The position numbers and the translations under genes were made by a program. A stretch of DNA of 64,000 nucleotides from DATCJA01 sp963734635 (lineage in GTDB: Bacteria > Acidobacteriota > Vicinamibacteria > Vicinamibacterales > UBA2999), in assembly GCA_963734635.1 (NCBI GenBank), contig CAVTIA010000010.1:124001-188000 (forward strand), written 5' to 3'. A model generated the notes under the pieces. That model made no database searches. It had not been told where the DNA came from and saw nothing but the letters and a program-made list of their open reading frames with translations. Below, piece by piece: positions 35,541 through 43,184 of the stretch (position 1 is its first letter; the number at the start of each line of letters is the position of its first letter).

Positions 35541-36956
35541 TCACACCCGCTGAATCTTCAGGAAGTTGGATGGTCCACGCGCCAGATCGGGCGTAATACT
35601 CACGAGGACAATCGCCGAACCGTGGGGAATCGCACCGCGGTCGACGAGCATCTGACCGATCCGGTTCGCGGCGTCGGTTACATCTCCCGTCAGATCCGCT
35701 ACCTCCGGCACCACTCCCCACGCAAGAGTCAAGCTGCGCGCGACCTCAGGGGCATCTGTCGCTGCGAAAATCGGCGCGCGAGGGCGGAGCGCCGACAACA
35801 GGCGTGCGGTTTTCCCGTGCCGCGTGATCGCCACAATCGCCACCGCATCGCCGCGGGCGGCCAACGTGACGGCCGCTTCGCAGAGCGCGCGCCCATGGCC
35901 GCTGAGCAGTCGATCACTTCGAAGAACGACGGCCTCTGAAACAGGCATTGTCTCAGCGTCGCCAATGATGGCGTCGAGCGTCTGGACTGCCCGAACCGGA
36001 TAGAGACCGACCGCCGTCTCGCCCGCCAGCATGATCGCGTCGGCCCCCTCACCGACGGCATTTGCCGCATCGTTGACTTCGGCGCGCGTCGGGCGTGGTT
36101 CGGTGCGCATCGACTCGAGCACTTGCGTGGCGACAATCGCAGGGACCCCGAGCGCCCGTGCCGTCTGGATCGCCGACTTCTGCACGCGGGGCACGTGCTC
36201 GAGCGGCAGTTCCAGCCCGAGGTCGCCGCGCGCGATCATTACCGCGTCGGATTCGGCGACGATTTCCTCGATGTGCGCCACCGCGTCGGGCCTTTCGAGT
36301 TTCGCGACGAGCGAAACATGCTCCGCGTCCGCAGCGCGCAACCTTTCGCGAGCCTGTCGCACGTCGGCAGCAGACTGCACGAAGCTGAGCCCGACGAAGT
36401 CGACGCCTGCGGCAATTCCAAACTCCAGGTCCTCGATGTCTTTGGGAGTAAGCCCGGTCGACGGCAGATGCGCACCCGGTACATTGATGCCCTTGGACTC
36501 GCCCAGCTCGCCTCCATCGACGACCCGCGTGCGAATGTCGCTTCCGCGCACCTCCTCGACGCGCAACTGAATCCGGCCGTCATCGAGCAGCAGAATGGCG
36601 CCTGGACTGACGATATTTGCCAGTTCGGTGTAGGTCGTCGATACGCGGCCCGGCTCGCCAGGCTCGTTGCCCACGAGGATGTGGAGTTCGTCCCCAGTCT
36701 TGAGGACGATCGGCGTACCGTGCTTCAGTGGGCCCGTTCGGATCTTCGAACCAGAAAGGTCCTGCAGTACGCCGACAATTCGCGCCTGCCTGGCGGCCGC
36801 GGCGCGGACATGTGCAATCGCCTGCCCGTGGCTCTCCCGTGTCCCGTGCGAAAAGTTGAGGCGGAACAGGTCCACGCCAGCCCCGACGAGCGCGTTGATG
36901 GCGGCTTCGCTGCTCGTTGCCGGCCCGATCGTCGCTACGATTTTCGTCCGCCGCAT
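35541..36956 (-). CDS. pyk: Pyruvate kinase
   Basis: Pyruvate kinase converts phosphoenolpyruvate and ADP to pyruvate and ATP, the last step of glycolysis. The 471-residue protein has KIVATIGPATSS at the start, DLFRLNFSHGT, VLQDLSGSKIRTGPL (K+ and substrate site), LTPKDIEDLEFGIAAGVDF, LVAKLERPDAV (catalytic Lys), VMIARGDLGLELPLE (metal ligand region), PAIVATQVLESM and IMLAGETAVGLYPV. The C-terminal regulatory domain is complete. It stands alone on its strand. Its start lies next to a repeat-flanked four-helix-bundle gene that occupies the upstream region. Confidence 0.96.
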   Translation of the reverse strand: MRRTKIVATIGPATSSEAAINALVGAGVDLFRLNFSHGTRESHGQAIAHVRAAAARQARIVGVLQDLSGSKIRTGPLKHGTPIVLKTGDELHILVGNEPGEPGRVSTTYTELANIVSPGAILLLDDGRIQLRVEEVRGSDIRTRVVDGGELGESKGINVPGAHLPSTGLTPKDIEDLEFGIAAGVDFVGLSFVQSAADVRQARERLRAADAEHVSLVAKLERPDAVAHIEEIVAESDAVMIARGDLGLELPLEHVPRVQKSAIQTARALGVPAIVATQVLESMRTEPRPTRAEVNDAANAVGEGADAIMLAGETAVGLYPVRAVQTLDAIIGDAETMPVSEAVVLRSDRLLSGHGRALCEAAVTLAARGDAVAIVAITRHGKTARLLSALRPRAPIFAATDAPEVARSLTLAWGVVPEVADLTGDVTDAANRIGQMLVDRGAIPHGSAIVLVSITPDLARGPSNFLKIQRV

Positions 36957-36978
36957 GGAGGGGATCTTGAAGGGGGCA

Positions 36979-37000
36979 GGTTACAGGGAACAGGTTACAG
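36979..37000 (+). repeat. Left GGTTACAG repeat pair of four-helix-bundle element
   Basis: Two direct copies of ggttacag (36979-36986, 36993-37000) lie directly before the four-helix-bundle start. The same word occurs inverted in six or so copies after that gene (37392-37508), so the gene is bracketed by inverted repeat arrays. Confidence 0.75.
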
Positions 37001-37017
37001 GGTTGCGAGGGTCTGAG

Positions 37018-37395
37018 GTGGCAAAAATTCAATCACACCGTGACTTGCTCGTATGGCAGAAAAGCATGCATCTGGTCGAATCTGTATATTCGCTGACGAA
37101 GACATTTCCCGACGAGGAGCGATATCGATTAGTACATCAAGCGACGCGAGCGGCCGCGAGCGTTCCGGCCAACATTGCCGAAGGGCATGCACGGGGTACT
37201 CGGCGGGATTACGCACACTTTGTTTCAATCGCTCGCGGATCTCTCATGGAACTAGAAACTTACGTGATGATTGCCGAGCGGTTAGGGTACGCCGAGCCTG
37301 CACCGGTCATGGACGTTTTCGAGCGAATCGACGAAATCAGTCGAATGTTGACCGCCCTGCGCAGTCGGTTGTCGAATGTTCCGACTGAAGCGTAA
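37018..37395 (+). CDS. Four-helix-bundle protein (23S rRNA intervening-sequence/S23 family)
   Basis: A 125-residue helical protein of the S23/IVP family, first seen in intervening sequences of 23S rRNA genes and structurally like the Avd protein of diversity-generating retroelements. Motifs are HRDLLVWQKSMHLVESVY, FPDEERYRLVHQATRAA, SVPANIAEGHARGTRRDYAH, FVSIARGSLMELETYVMIA and a final helix pair. The likely start is GTG at 37018 with GGGTCTGAGG upstream. No reverse transcriptase or rRNA is near. Its stop codon lies in the first unit of the right-hand array. Function unknown. Confidence 0.85.
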   Translation: MAKIQSHRDLLVWQKSMHLVESVYSLTKTFPDEERYRLVHQATRAAASVPANIAEGHARGTRRDYAHFVSIARGSLMELETYVMIAERLGYAEPAPVMDVFERIDEISRMLTALRSRLSNVPTEA

Positions 37396-37508
37396 CCTCT
37401 CCCCTCTCCCCTGTAACCTCTCCCCTCTCCCCTGTAACCTATCTCCTCTTCCTGTAACCTATTCCCTCGAACCTGTAACCTATCCCCTCGAACCTGTAAC
37501 CTATCCCC
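37392..37508 (+). repeat. Right tandem array (about 21-bp unit, cctgtaacc core)
   Basis: Unit starts are seen at 37392, 37413, 37434, 37454, 37475 and 37496, each beginning gtaacct and ending with a pyrimidine run and cct. One unit is 20 bp and the last is cut at 13 bp. The core cctgtaacc is the reverse complement of the GGTTACAGG word on the left of the gene. Confidence 0.85.
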
Positions 37509-37685
37509 GTGACCATCAAGACCTGGCTTGATAACGCCGTCCAGGACGCGGAGCGCCGCGGACTCCCCGCGCTGCGTCCGATGCTGGAAGCGCTCGCGCG
37601 CGCCACATCGGCGCTGCGCACCGCCGACTGGAACCCGGACGCGAGCGGCGCCGCAGATCGCCCACCCAGCCGGAATGCCGGCTGA
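37509..37685 (+). CDS. Small protein coupled to the amidase, 58 residues
   Basis: A GTG-initiated 58-codon frame (begins VTIKTWLDNAVQDAERRG) with an amphipathic helical first 40 residues (LPALRPMLEALARATSALR) and a polar end. Its stop lies 11 bases inside the amidase, so translation is coupled. Amidases of the AtzE and GatA type often have a small partner of 60-100 residues (AtzG, GatC), and this could be a comparable helper, but there is no clear sequence match. The start codon abuts the repeat array. Confidence 0.5.
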   Translation: MTIKTWLDNAVQDAERRGLPALRPMLEALARATSALRTADWNPDASGAADRPPSRNAG

Positions 37686-39033
37686 GCCGCGCACGATCGC
37701 GGAGCTCGCGCGGGCGCTCGAAACGCGCAAGCTGACCGCGTCGCGCGTCACGGATCAATGCGTTGCAGCCATCGAACGCAGGAATTCGGCACTCAATGCA
37801 TTCATCACGGTGCTTGCCGACTCGGCGCGCGCGCAAGCACAGCAGGCGGATGCCGAAATCGACGCCGGACGCTACCGTGGACCGCTTCACGGTGTTCCCA
37901 TTTCGATCAAGGACATCATCGACATTGCCGGCGTGCCGACCACGGCCGCATCCAGGGTGCGAGAAGACCATGTCGCGGACACGGATGCCACTGTCGTACG
38001 GCGGCTTCGCGAGGCGGGCGCCGTGCTGGTCGGCAAGAACAACCTGCACGAGTTCGCCCTCGGCACCACCAATGAGGATTCGGCGTTCGGACCGGCTCGT
38101 CATCCGCTCGATGAAAGTCGGTCGCCGGGCGGATCGTCCGGCGGGTCTGCCGCGGCCGTCGCTGCGGGTATGGCATACGCGTCGATCGGCACCGATACCG
38201 GCGGGTCCGTTCGCATACCGGCATCGCTCTGCGGTCTGGTCGGCTTGAAGCCGTCGTTCGGCGAGATTCCAACCGACGGCGTCGTCCCGCTGAGCGCCAC
38301 GTTGGACCATGTCGGTCCACTTTGTCGCTCGGTCGGCGATGCCAGGATTCTCTACGACGTGCTGCGCGGCGAACCTATTCGTCCCGCCGCGACCGCGGGT
38401 CGAACGCGTCCAATTCGATTGGGCGTGCTGCACGGATATTTCACAAGGCTGCTCGATGCCGAGGTGGCGTCATCCTTCGAGGGCGTTTGTACGGGGCTGC
38501 AGAAGGCAGGCGTGGAACTTTGCGACACGGTGATTCCGCATGCGGAGGATATCCAGGCGATCTACGTGCACATTGCGCTGTCGGAAGCTGCCGCCTATCA
38601 CGCCCCCGCGCTCGACAGTCGTCCAGGCGACTACACGGCGAACGTGCGTCTGCGACTCGAAATGGGACGCTACATCCTCGGCGAGGACTACCTCCGTGCA
38701 TTGCGCGGTCGCGAGGTCCTGCAAGCCGAGGTCGATCGCGCGCTGGACGAGTGTGACGCCCTTCTGTTGCCCACCCTGCCCATCCCCGCTCCCAGGCTCG
38801 GTGCCGAAACCGTCCAGATCGGGGGAACCAGGGAGGCCGTTCGCAACGTCATGCTGCGCCTGACCCAACTCTTCAACATCACAGGGCACCCTGCCATCAC
38901 CCTGCCGTGCGGTCAAACAGTCGAGGGCCTGCCGATCGGCGCTCAGGTTGTCGGCGCTCGTCTGGGTACACGGGCACTTCTCGATGTTGCCGAGACGCTC
39001 GAGCCTCATTTCGGTCCGGGGATATCGCGTTGA
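37675..39033 (+). CDS. Amidase-signature-family enzyme (AtzE/GatA-like)
   Basis: A 452-residue amidase with the Ser-cisSer-Lys triad: Lys in HGVPISIKDIIDIAG, cis-Ser and nucleophile region in SPGGSSGGSAAAVAAGMA and IGTDTGGSVRIPASLCG. It has VGKNNLHEFALGTTNEDSAF and the substrate-domain LLLPTLPIPAP typical of GatA/AtzE relatives. It could hydrolyse amides or biurets, or act in tRNA-dependent amidation; the absence of gatB and gatC nearby favours a free-standing amidase. The ATG at 37675 overlaps the 58-residue frame before it. Confidence 0.88.
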   Translation: MPAEPRTIAELARALETRKLTASRVTDQCVAAIERRNSALNAFITVLADSARAQAQQADAEIDAGRYRGPLHGVPISIKDIIDIAGVPTTAASRVREDHVADTDATVVRRLREAGAVLVGKNNLHEFALGTTNEDSAFGPARHPLDESRSPGGSSGGSAAAVAAGMAYASIGTDTGGSVRIPASLCGLVGLKPSFGEIPTDGVVPLSATLDHVGPLCRSVGDARILYDVLRGEPIRPAATAGRTRPIRLGVLHGYFTRLLDAEVASSFEGVCTGLQKAGVELCDTVIPHAEDIQAIYVHIALSEAAAYHAPALDSRPGDYTANVRLRLEMGRYILGEDYLRALRGREVLQAEVDRALDECDALLLPTLPIPAPRLGAETVQIGGTREAVRNVMLRLTQLFNITGHPAITLPCGQTVEGLPIGAQVVGARLGTRALLDVAETLEPHFGPGISR

Positions 39034-39170
39034 GGCTCCGGCTGCTCTGGCAACGGTTGCGGCGGCACATCGGGCGGCGGCGCCGGGTTGATATCGGGGG
39101 GCGGTGCGTCGATGATGTCGGGCGAAGGAGGCGGCCGCGGCACGTCAGGCCGTCGTGGGTGCTCGATCAT
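39006..39170 (-). CDS. Possible 54-residue Pro-rich protein
   Basis: A minus-strand frame from ATG 39170 to TGA 39006 codes a 54-residue protein of mostly Pro, Asp, Ile and Glu (PDVPRPPPSPDIIDAPPPD and similar). It fills the otherwise gene-free gap 39034-39214 and overlaps the last 28 bases of the amidase. Short Pro-rich frames of this look occur in many bacteria, but GC-rich sequence also produces them by chance, and the ribosome site is weak. Confidence 0.35.
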   Translation of the reverse strand: MIEHPRRPDVPRPPPSPDIIDAPPPDINPAPPPDVPPQPLPEQPEPQRDIPGPK

Positions 39171-39214
39171 GGCAATTCAACCTGCAACCCGCGGACCGAA
39201 GTACTGTTGAGGCC

Positions 39215-40267
39215 GTGATCTCGAAGGTTTTTCACGCGTGGGAACGCCGGCTCGTGGCGTTGACGACGAATCGCGTCATTCGACCATTTGAATGGGGCCT
39301 CGACTGGATTCCGTCGAACGGAAACCAGACGCCAGCAGATCGGCTCCGCCATTGGGTCGACGAGGTGATGCGTGATACCCCCGGGTTTTTCGAAGCCCCT
39401 CCTGCACACGATTACCGGTTTGCGCAGGCCACGCCCGATCGACAGGCACGCGGTGAAGCCGGCACGTTACGGTTTTCGAGCGCACTGGTGACGCCGCATG
39501 CAGAGAACAACACCGTCCATGCCCGGTGGTTCCCTGCTGCAGGCGAGCCGCCGGGCCGCGCGGCGTCCCGGGGGCGTGCCGTGCTGGTTCTGCCACAGTG
39601 GAATTCCGACTCCGAGGGGCACGTGGGGCTCGCGCGAGCGCTGGCACGGTTCGGGGTGTCGGCGCTTCGCATGAGCTTGCCGTATCACGACGTTCGAATG
39701 CCGCCAGAGCTGACCCGGGCCGACTACATCGTGAGCGCGAACATCGCCCGCACGATCCAGGTGTGCCGACAGGCCGTGCTCGATGCGCGGCGGGCAATCG
39801 CGTGGCTGGCGGAGCAGGGCTTCGAGCGCATCGGCATTCTCGGCACGAGCCTGGGGTCGTGCCTGGCCATGTTGACCACCGCGCACGAGCCTCGCATACG
39901 CGTTCAGGCGCTCAATCACATTTCTCCGCGATTTGCCGACGTGGTGTGGCGCGGGATTTCGACGCGCCACGTTCGTCAAGGACTCGACGGGCACATCGAC
40001 CTGGCACTTCTGCAGAATTTGTGGCGTCCGATCAGCCCCTCGTCATACTTCGACCGCGTTCGTCACGCGCGCACGCTCCTCGTGTACGCGCGCTACGACC
40101 TCACCTTCCCAGTGGATCTGTCGCGTGAGGTCGTTGATGAATTCCGGCAGCGGGATCTGCCGCATCAGGTCACCGTGCTTCCGTGCGGGCACTACAGCAC
40201 CGGGTCGGCGCCGTTCAAGTTTGTGGACGGATATGTCCTGACCCAGTTTCTCCGGAAGAATCTCTAG
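39215..40267 (+). CDS. Alpha/beta hydrolase family protein
   Basis: A 350-residue alpha/beta hydrolase. It has RAVLVLPQWNSDSEGHVGLA at the oxyanion side, SALRMSLPYHDVR, and the nucleophile elbow GILGTSLGSCLAML (Ser in GTSLG). An acid candidate lies in VYARYDLTFPVD, and the His is in LPCGHYSTGSAPFKF. No signal peptide is seen. The GTG at 39215 is preferred over an upstream ATG because the extra residues are unlike the family. Single gene, followed by a REP-like pair. Substrate unknown. Confidence 0.8.
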   Translation: MISKVFHAWERRLVALTTNRVIRPFEWGLDWIPSNGNQTPADRLRHWVDEVMRDTPGFFEAPPAHDYRFAQATPDRQARGEAGTLRFSSALVTPHAENNTVHARWFPAAGEPPGRAASRGRAVLVLPQWNSDSEGHVGLARALARFGVSALRMSLPYHDVRMPPELTRADYIVSANIARTIQVCRQAVLDARRAIAWLAEQGFERIGILGTSLGSCLAMLTTAHEPRIRVQALNHISPRFADVVWRGISTRHVRQGLDGHIDLALLQNLWRPISPSSYFDRVRHARTLLVYARYDLTFPVDLSREVVDEFRQRDLPHQVTVLPCGHYSTGSAPFKFVDGYVLTQFLRKNL

Positions 40268-40329
40268 TCCGGCTTAAAGCCGGACACTACGCCGATTGCG
40301 ACGTACGTAGTGTCCGGCTTCAGCCGGAC
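40267..40329. repeat. Head-to-head pair of REP-like palindromes
   Basis: GTCCGGC-TTAAA-GCCGGAC with tail actacg is followed after 15 bases by acgtacgtagt and an inverted GTCCGGC-TTCA-GCCGGAC. It lies between convergent genes and overlaps the last base of the hydrolase stop. Confidence 0.85.
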
Positions 40330-40332
40330 CTT

Positions 40333-41703
40333 CTACATTTCCGACGGCAACAGCTGCGGCTCACCGAGACCGAGCGCCACGAGCGATTCGCCGATTGTCT
40401 GATGATCCCCGACGACGAGTGTCACCATTCGCGAGGGGTCGACGTACTTCGCCGCCGCACGGACGACATCGGGTGCCTCGACGGCGTTCACCTTCGGAAC
40501 GAACTCTTCGAAGTACGAATCGGGCAGGTCGTAGTGCGCGAGCTGCGTCACGGATCGTGCCACCTGCTGTGCGGTCTCGAAGTTGCGTGGATAGCCGCGA
40601 GTCAAAGATGCCTTTGCCAGGCTCATCTCCTTGTCCGACGGCGGTCGTGGACCCCGCAGGTCCTCGAGCTCGGAAAGGGAATCGCGAATCGCGTCGGCTG
40701 TCGCGGCCGTGTGAACACTCGCCTGCAAGGCAAACGGCGACTTGCCGCGGCGCCAGTCGAAGCCCGTGCGAGCGCCATAGGTATAACCCTTCTCTTCTCG
40801 CAGCTTCAGATTGATGCGGCTGACGAATTGACCTCCGAGGACCGCATTCATCACGAGCAATGCGGAGTAGTCGGGCGTGTCGCGTCGAGCCGACAGATGT
40901 CCCATTCGAAGCTCCGACTGCGCCGCTCCGGAACGCGCGACAACGGCCAGCCGTGCAGGCGAAAACGTGGCTTCGACGTCGGCTGGCGCGTTCGCAACAG
41001 CCGGGGCAGATTCGCTGCGCCAGCCGGAAAACGCTTCCGCTGCTATGCTCCGCAGTCGTTCATGCGACATCGGCCCCACGAGCGCAAACGTGGCGCGCGT
41101 CGGCCGGAATGTGCGCGCGTGGAAGTCGATGACCTGCTCGACCTCGATCCGACGCAACGCCGGTTCGGTGCCGATTGCGAGATGCCCATAGGGATGCTCG
41201 CCGTACATCAGCGTCACAAAAGCACGCTCGGCAACCGCGGGCGGCAGGTCCGTGAGCTGACGGAGCCGATCGAGCCGGAGTCCTCGCACGCGGGAGAAAT
41301 CGGTCTCGCGCAGACTCGGACGAAGCAGGATATCCGCCAGCAACCCTGCCCCGCGCTCCGCGAACCTCTCGAGCGTTGTGAAAGTGAACGCGGTGGCGTC
41401 GGCGCCCACCTCGACGTCGTACTCTCCGCCGATCGACGCCAGCGCCTCGGCAACCTGGATCGCGCTGAGGGCGCCGGTGCCCTCATCCACCATGTCGGCG
41501 GTCAGGGCGGCAAGTCCTTCAAGGCCGTGAGGATCGGAACCGAGCCCCCCCTCGATTTGCATCACCAGCGTGACAACTGGGACTGTGTGGTGCTCAACGG
41601 TCCGTACGTCGAGCCCGTTGTCCAGCCTGTGCCGCACGATGCGCGGGAACCTGAAGGCCGGATCCGGGCCGATTGCGGGCAAACGTGATCGATCGACGGG
41701 CAT
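40333..41703 (-). CDS. M16-family peptidase-like subunit without the zinc motif
   Basis: A 456-residue M16-fold protein. It keeps the overall domains (NGLDVRTVEHHTVPVVTLVM, YGEHPYGHLAIGTEPALRRI, LGGQFVSRINLKLREEKGYTYG), but where active members have HxxEH it reads GLEGLAALTADMVDEGTG, so it cannot bind zinc. In bacteria and mitochondria such inactive subunits pair with an active one to form the substrate chamber. The ATG overlaps the stop of the active partner (ATGA), which supports a heterodimer. No export signal is evident. Confidence 0.9.
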   Translation of the reverse strand: MPVDRSRLPAIGPDPAFRFPRIVRHRLDNGLDVRTVEHHTVPVVTLVMQIEGGLGSDPHGLEGLAALTADMVDEGTGALSAIQVAEALASIGGEYDVEVGADATAFTFTTLERFAERGAGLLADILLRPSLRETDFSRVRGLRLDRLRQLTDLPPAVAERAFVTLMYGEHPYGHLAIGTEPALRRIEVEQVIDFHARTFRPTRATFALVGPMSHERLRSIAAEAFSGWRSESAPAVANAPADVEATFSPARLAVVARSGAAQSELRMGHLSARRDTPDYSALLVMNAVLGGQFVSRINLKLREEKGYTYGARTGFDWRRGKSPFALQASVHTAATADAIRDSLSELEDLRGPRPPSDKEMSLAKASLTRGYPRNFETAQQVARSVTQLAHYDLPDSYFEEFVPKVNAVEAPDVVRAAAKYVDPSRMVTLVVGDHQTIGESLVALGLGEPQLLPSEM

Positions 41704-43016
41704 CACACTGCGGTGACCAGCTCGGAACCGGGGAGGGCAAGCGAGTGCTGCCCGCGCGGCACGACACTGAGGACGACGCGGCGGTCGAATCCGAGATACC
41801 GGCGGCCAGCCCCGGCAACCCCGTCGGCCGTCGCGCCGTGGTAGCGAGCCAGATCGTTTGCGAAAAATGCGGGGTCGCCGCAAAACACGTTGTACGCGTT
41901 CAGCTGATCGGATTTTCCGCCGAACCCACCAACAGTCTGCAGCCTGTACATGAAATGAGCTTCCGTTTGCGACCGGACACGTTCCATCTCCGCAACGGAA
42001 GGTCCCTCGTCGGCCGCGCGCTGCAGTTCGGTGTCGATGACGGAGGCAATCTCGGTGAGCGAGCGACCCGGCGTGGCCGTGGCAACCAGCAGAAAGAATC
42101 CCGCCAGCTCACGTGAGTTCTGGTATGCGGACACGTCGAGCGCGATCCGCTGTTCATAAACCAGCGTCCGGTAGAGCCGCGACGTCTTGCCGTTGGCGAG
42201 CAGATCCGCGAGGAGGTCCATCTCGGCGTCACCCTCAGCGAACATGGCCGGCGAATGCCACGCCATGTACACACGCGGCATCTCCACGCGGTCCTCGAGC
42301 ACGAGGCGCACTTCGCGTTCGAGTGTCGCCGTGGGATGCAACGGTTGCGGTTTCGCACCGGCAGGCAGATCGCCGAAGTACTGCTCGGCAAGTTCGAAGC
42401 CGCGCGCCACGTCGATGTTGCCGGCCAGCGTGAGGGACGCATTCGACGGGTGATAGTAAGTGCGAAAGAAATCGTGGACCTCGTCGAGCTGCATCGCGTT
42501 GATGTCGCTCGCGCTGCCGATGGTCAGCCAGTGGTACGGATGATCATCGGGGAACATGGCCGCCGCGATTGCCATGAGCGCAAACCCGTACGGCCTGTTC
42601 TCATAGTTCTGCCGCCGCTCGTTCAGGACCACGTCGCGCTGCGTCTCGAAGCGCTCCTGTGTGAGCGCCGGCAGCAGGTATCCCATTCGATCCGATTCCA
42701 TCCAGAGCGCCAGGTCGACGGCACTCGTCGGAACCACTTCCCAGTAGTTGGTGCGATCGGCATTCGTCGATCCATTGAGCAAGGCGCCCGCCTGCTGCAG
42801 CGGGGGGAAATATCCGGAGTTGTGGTGCTGCGATCCTTCAAACATCAGATGCTCGAAGAGATGTGCGAACCCGGTGCGGCCGGGACGTTCGTCCTTGGAA
42901 CCCACGTGGTACCAGATGTTTATGGCCACAATCGGGACGTGGTGGTCCTCGTGCACGACGACGTCGAGGCCGTTGGAGAGTGTGCGCTTGACGAAAGGAA
43001 GCGTTGCGGAGGTCAC
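41703..43016 (-). CDS. M16-family zinc peptidase, active subunit
   Basis: A 437-residue processing-peptidase-like protein with the inverted zinc motif in GFAHLFEHLMFEGS (HxxEH), the second-shell Glu in VVLNERRQNYENRPYG and the C-terminal R/Y motif region GKTSRLYRTLVYEQRIA. It would degrade or process peptides together with the inactive subunit encoded immediately downstream. No signal peptide is seen at the N-terminus (TSATLPFVKRTLSNGLD). It is divergent from the iron-type receptor gene. Confidence 0.93.
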   Translation of the reverse strand: MTSATLPFVKRTLSNGLDVVVHEDHHVPIVAINIWYHVGSKDERPGRTGFAHLFEHLMFEGSQHHNSGYFPPLQQAGALLNGSTNADRTNYWEVVPTSAVDLALWMESDRMGYLLPALTQERFETQRDVVLNERRQNYENRPYGFALMAIAAAMFPDDHPYHWLTIGSASDINAMQLDEVHDFFRTYYHPSNASLTLAGNIDVARGFELAEQYFGDLPAGAKPQPLHPTATLEREVRLVLEDRVEMPRVYMAWHSPAMFAEGDAEMDLLADLLANGKTSRLYRTLVYEQRIALDVSAYQNSRELAGFFLLVATATPGRSLTEIASVIDTELQRAADEGPSVAEMERVRSQTEAHFMYRLQTVGGFGGKSDQLNAYNVFCGDPAFFANDLARYHGATADGVAGAGRRYLGFDRRVVLSVVPRGQHSLALPGSELVTAV

Positions 43017-43080
43017 TTCGGCATCCTATCCCGAGCGCGGACCTGAAATTTCGAACGCTTTCATCGCGGGCTCTTCTGTC

Positions 43081-43141
43081 TTGACCGACCAAAGCAGTCG
43101 GCTATAAACTCCGGCTTTGAAAGTGAGACTCAATCTCACTT
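43081..43141 (+). promoter_or_regulatory. Promoter and Fur-like operator of the FecA-like receptor
   Basis: TTGACC at 43081-43086 and TATAAA at 43103-43108 are spaced by 16 bases. Just downstream lies a near-perfect 7-1-7 inverted repeat TGAGACT-C-AATCTCA at 43124-43138, extended by aag/ctt on both sides. The 7-1-7 form TGAnAATnATTnTCA is the accepted core of Fur operators, and the distance from the -10 puts it over the likely transcription start. Iron (or manganese) control of the receptor is therefore inferred. Confidence 0.6.
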
Positions 43142-43184
43142 CTCGTTGACGCAATCAGCCATCCACTCCAGGAGCGCCTTCACA

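Noticed and set aside
37018..37395. rRNA intervening sequence
   Set aside because: Only the protein family suggests it; there is no 23S rRNA sequence on either side.
37392..37508. CRISPR-like periodic array
   Set aside because: Units are about 21 bp, contiguous and similar over their full length, with no spacers and no cas genes.
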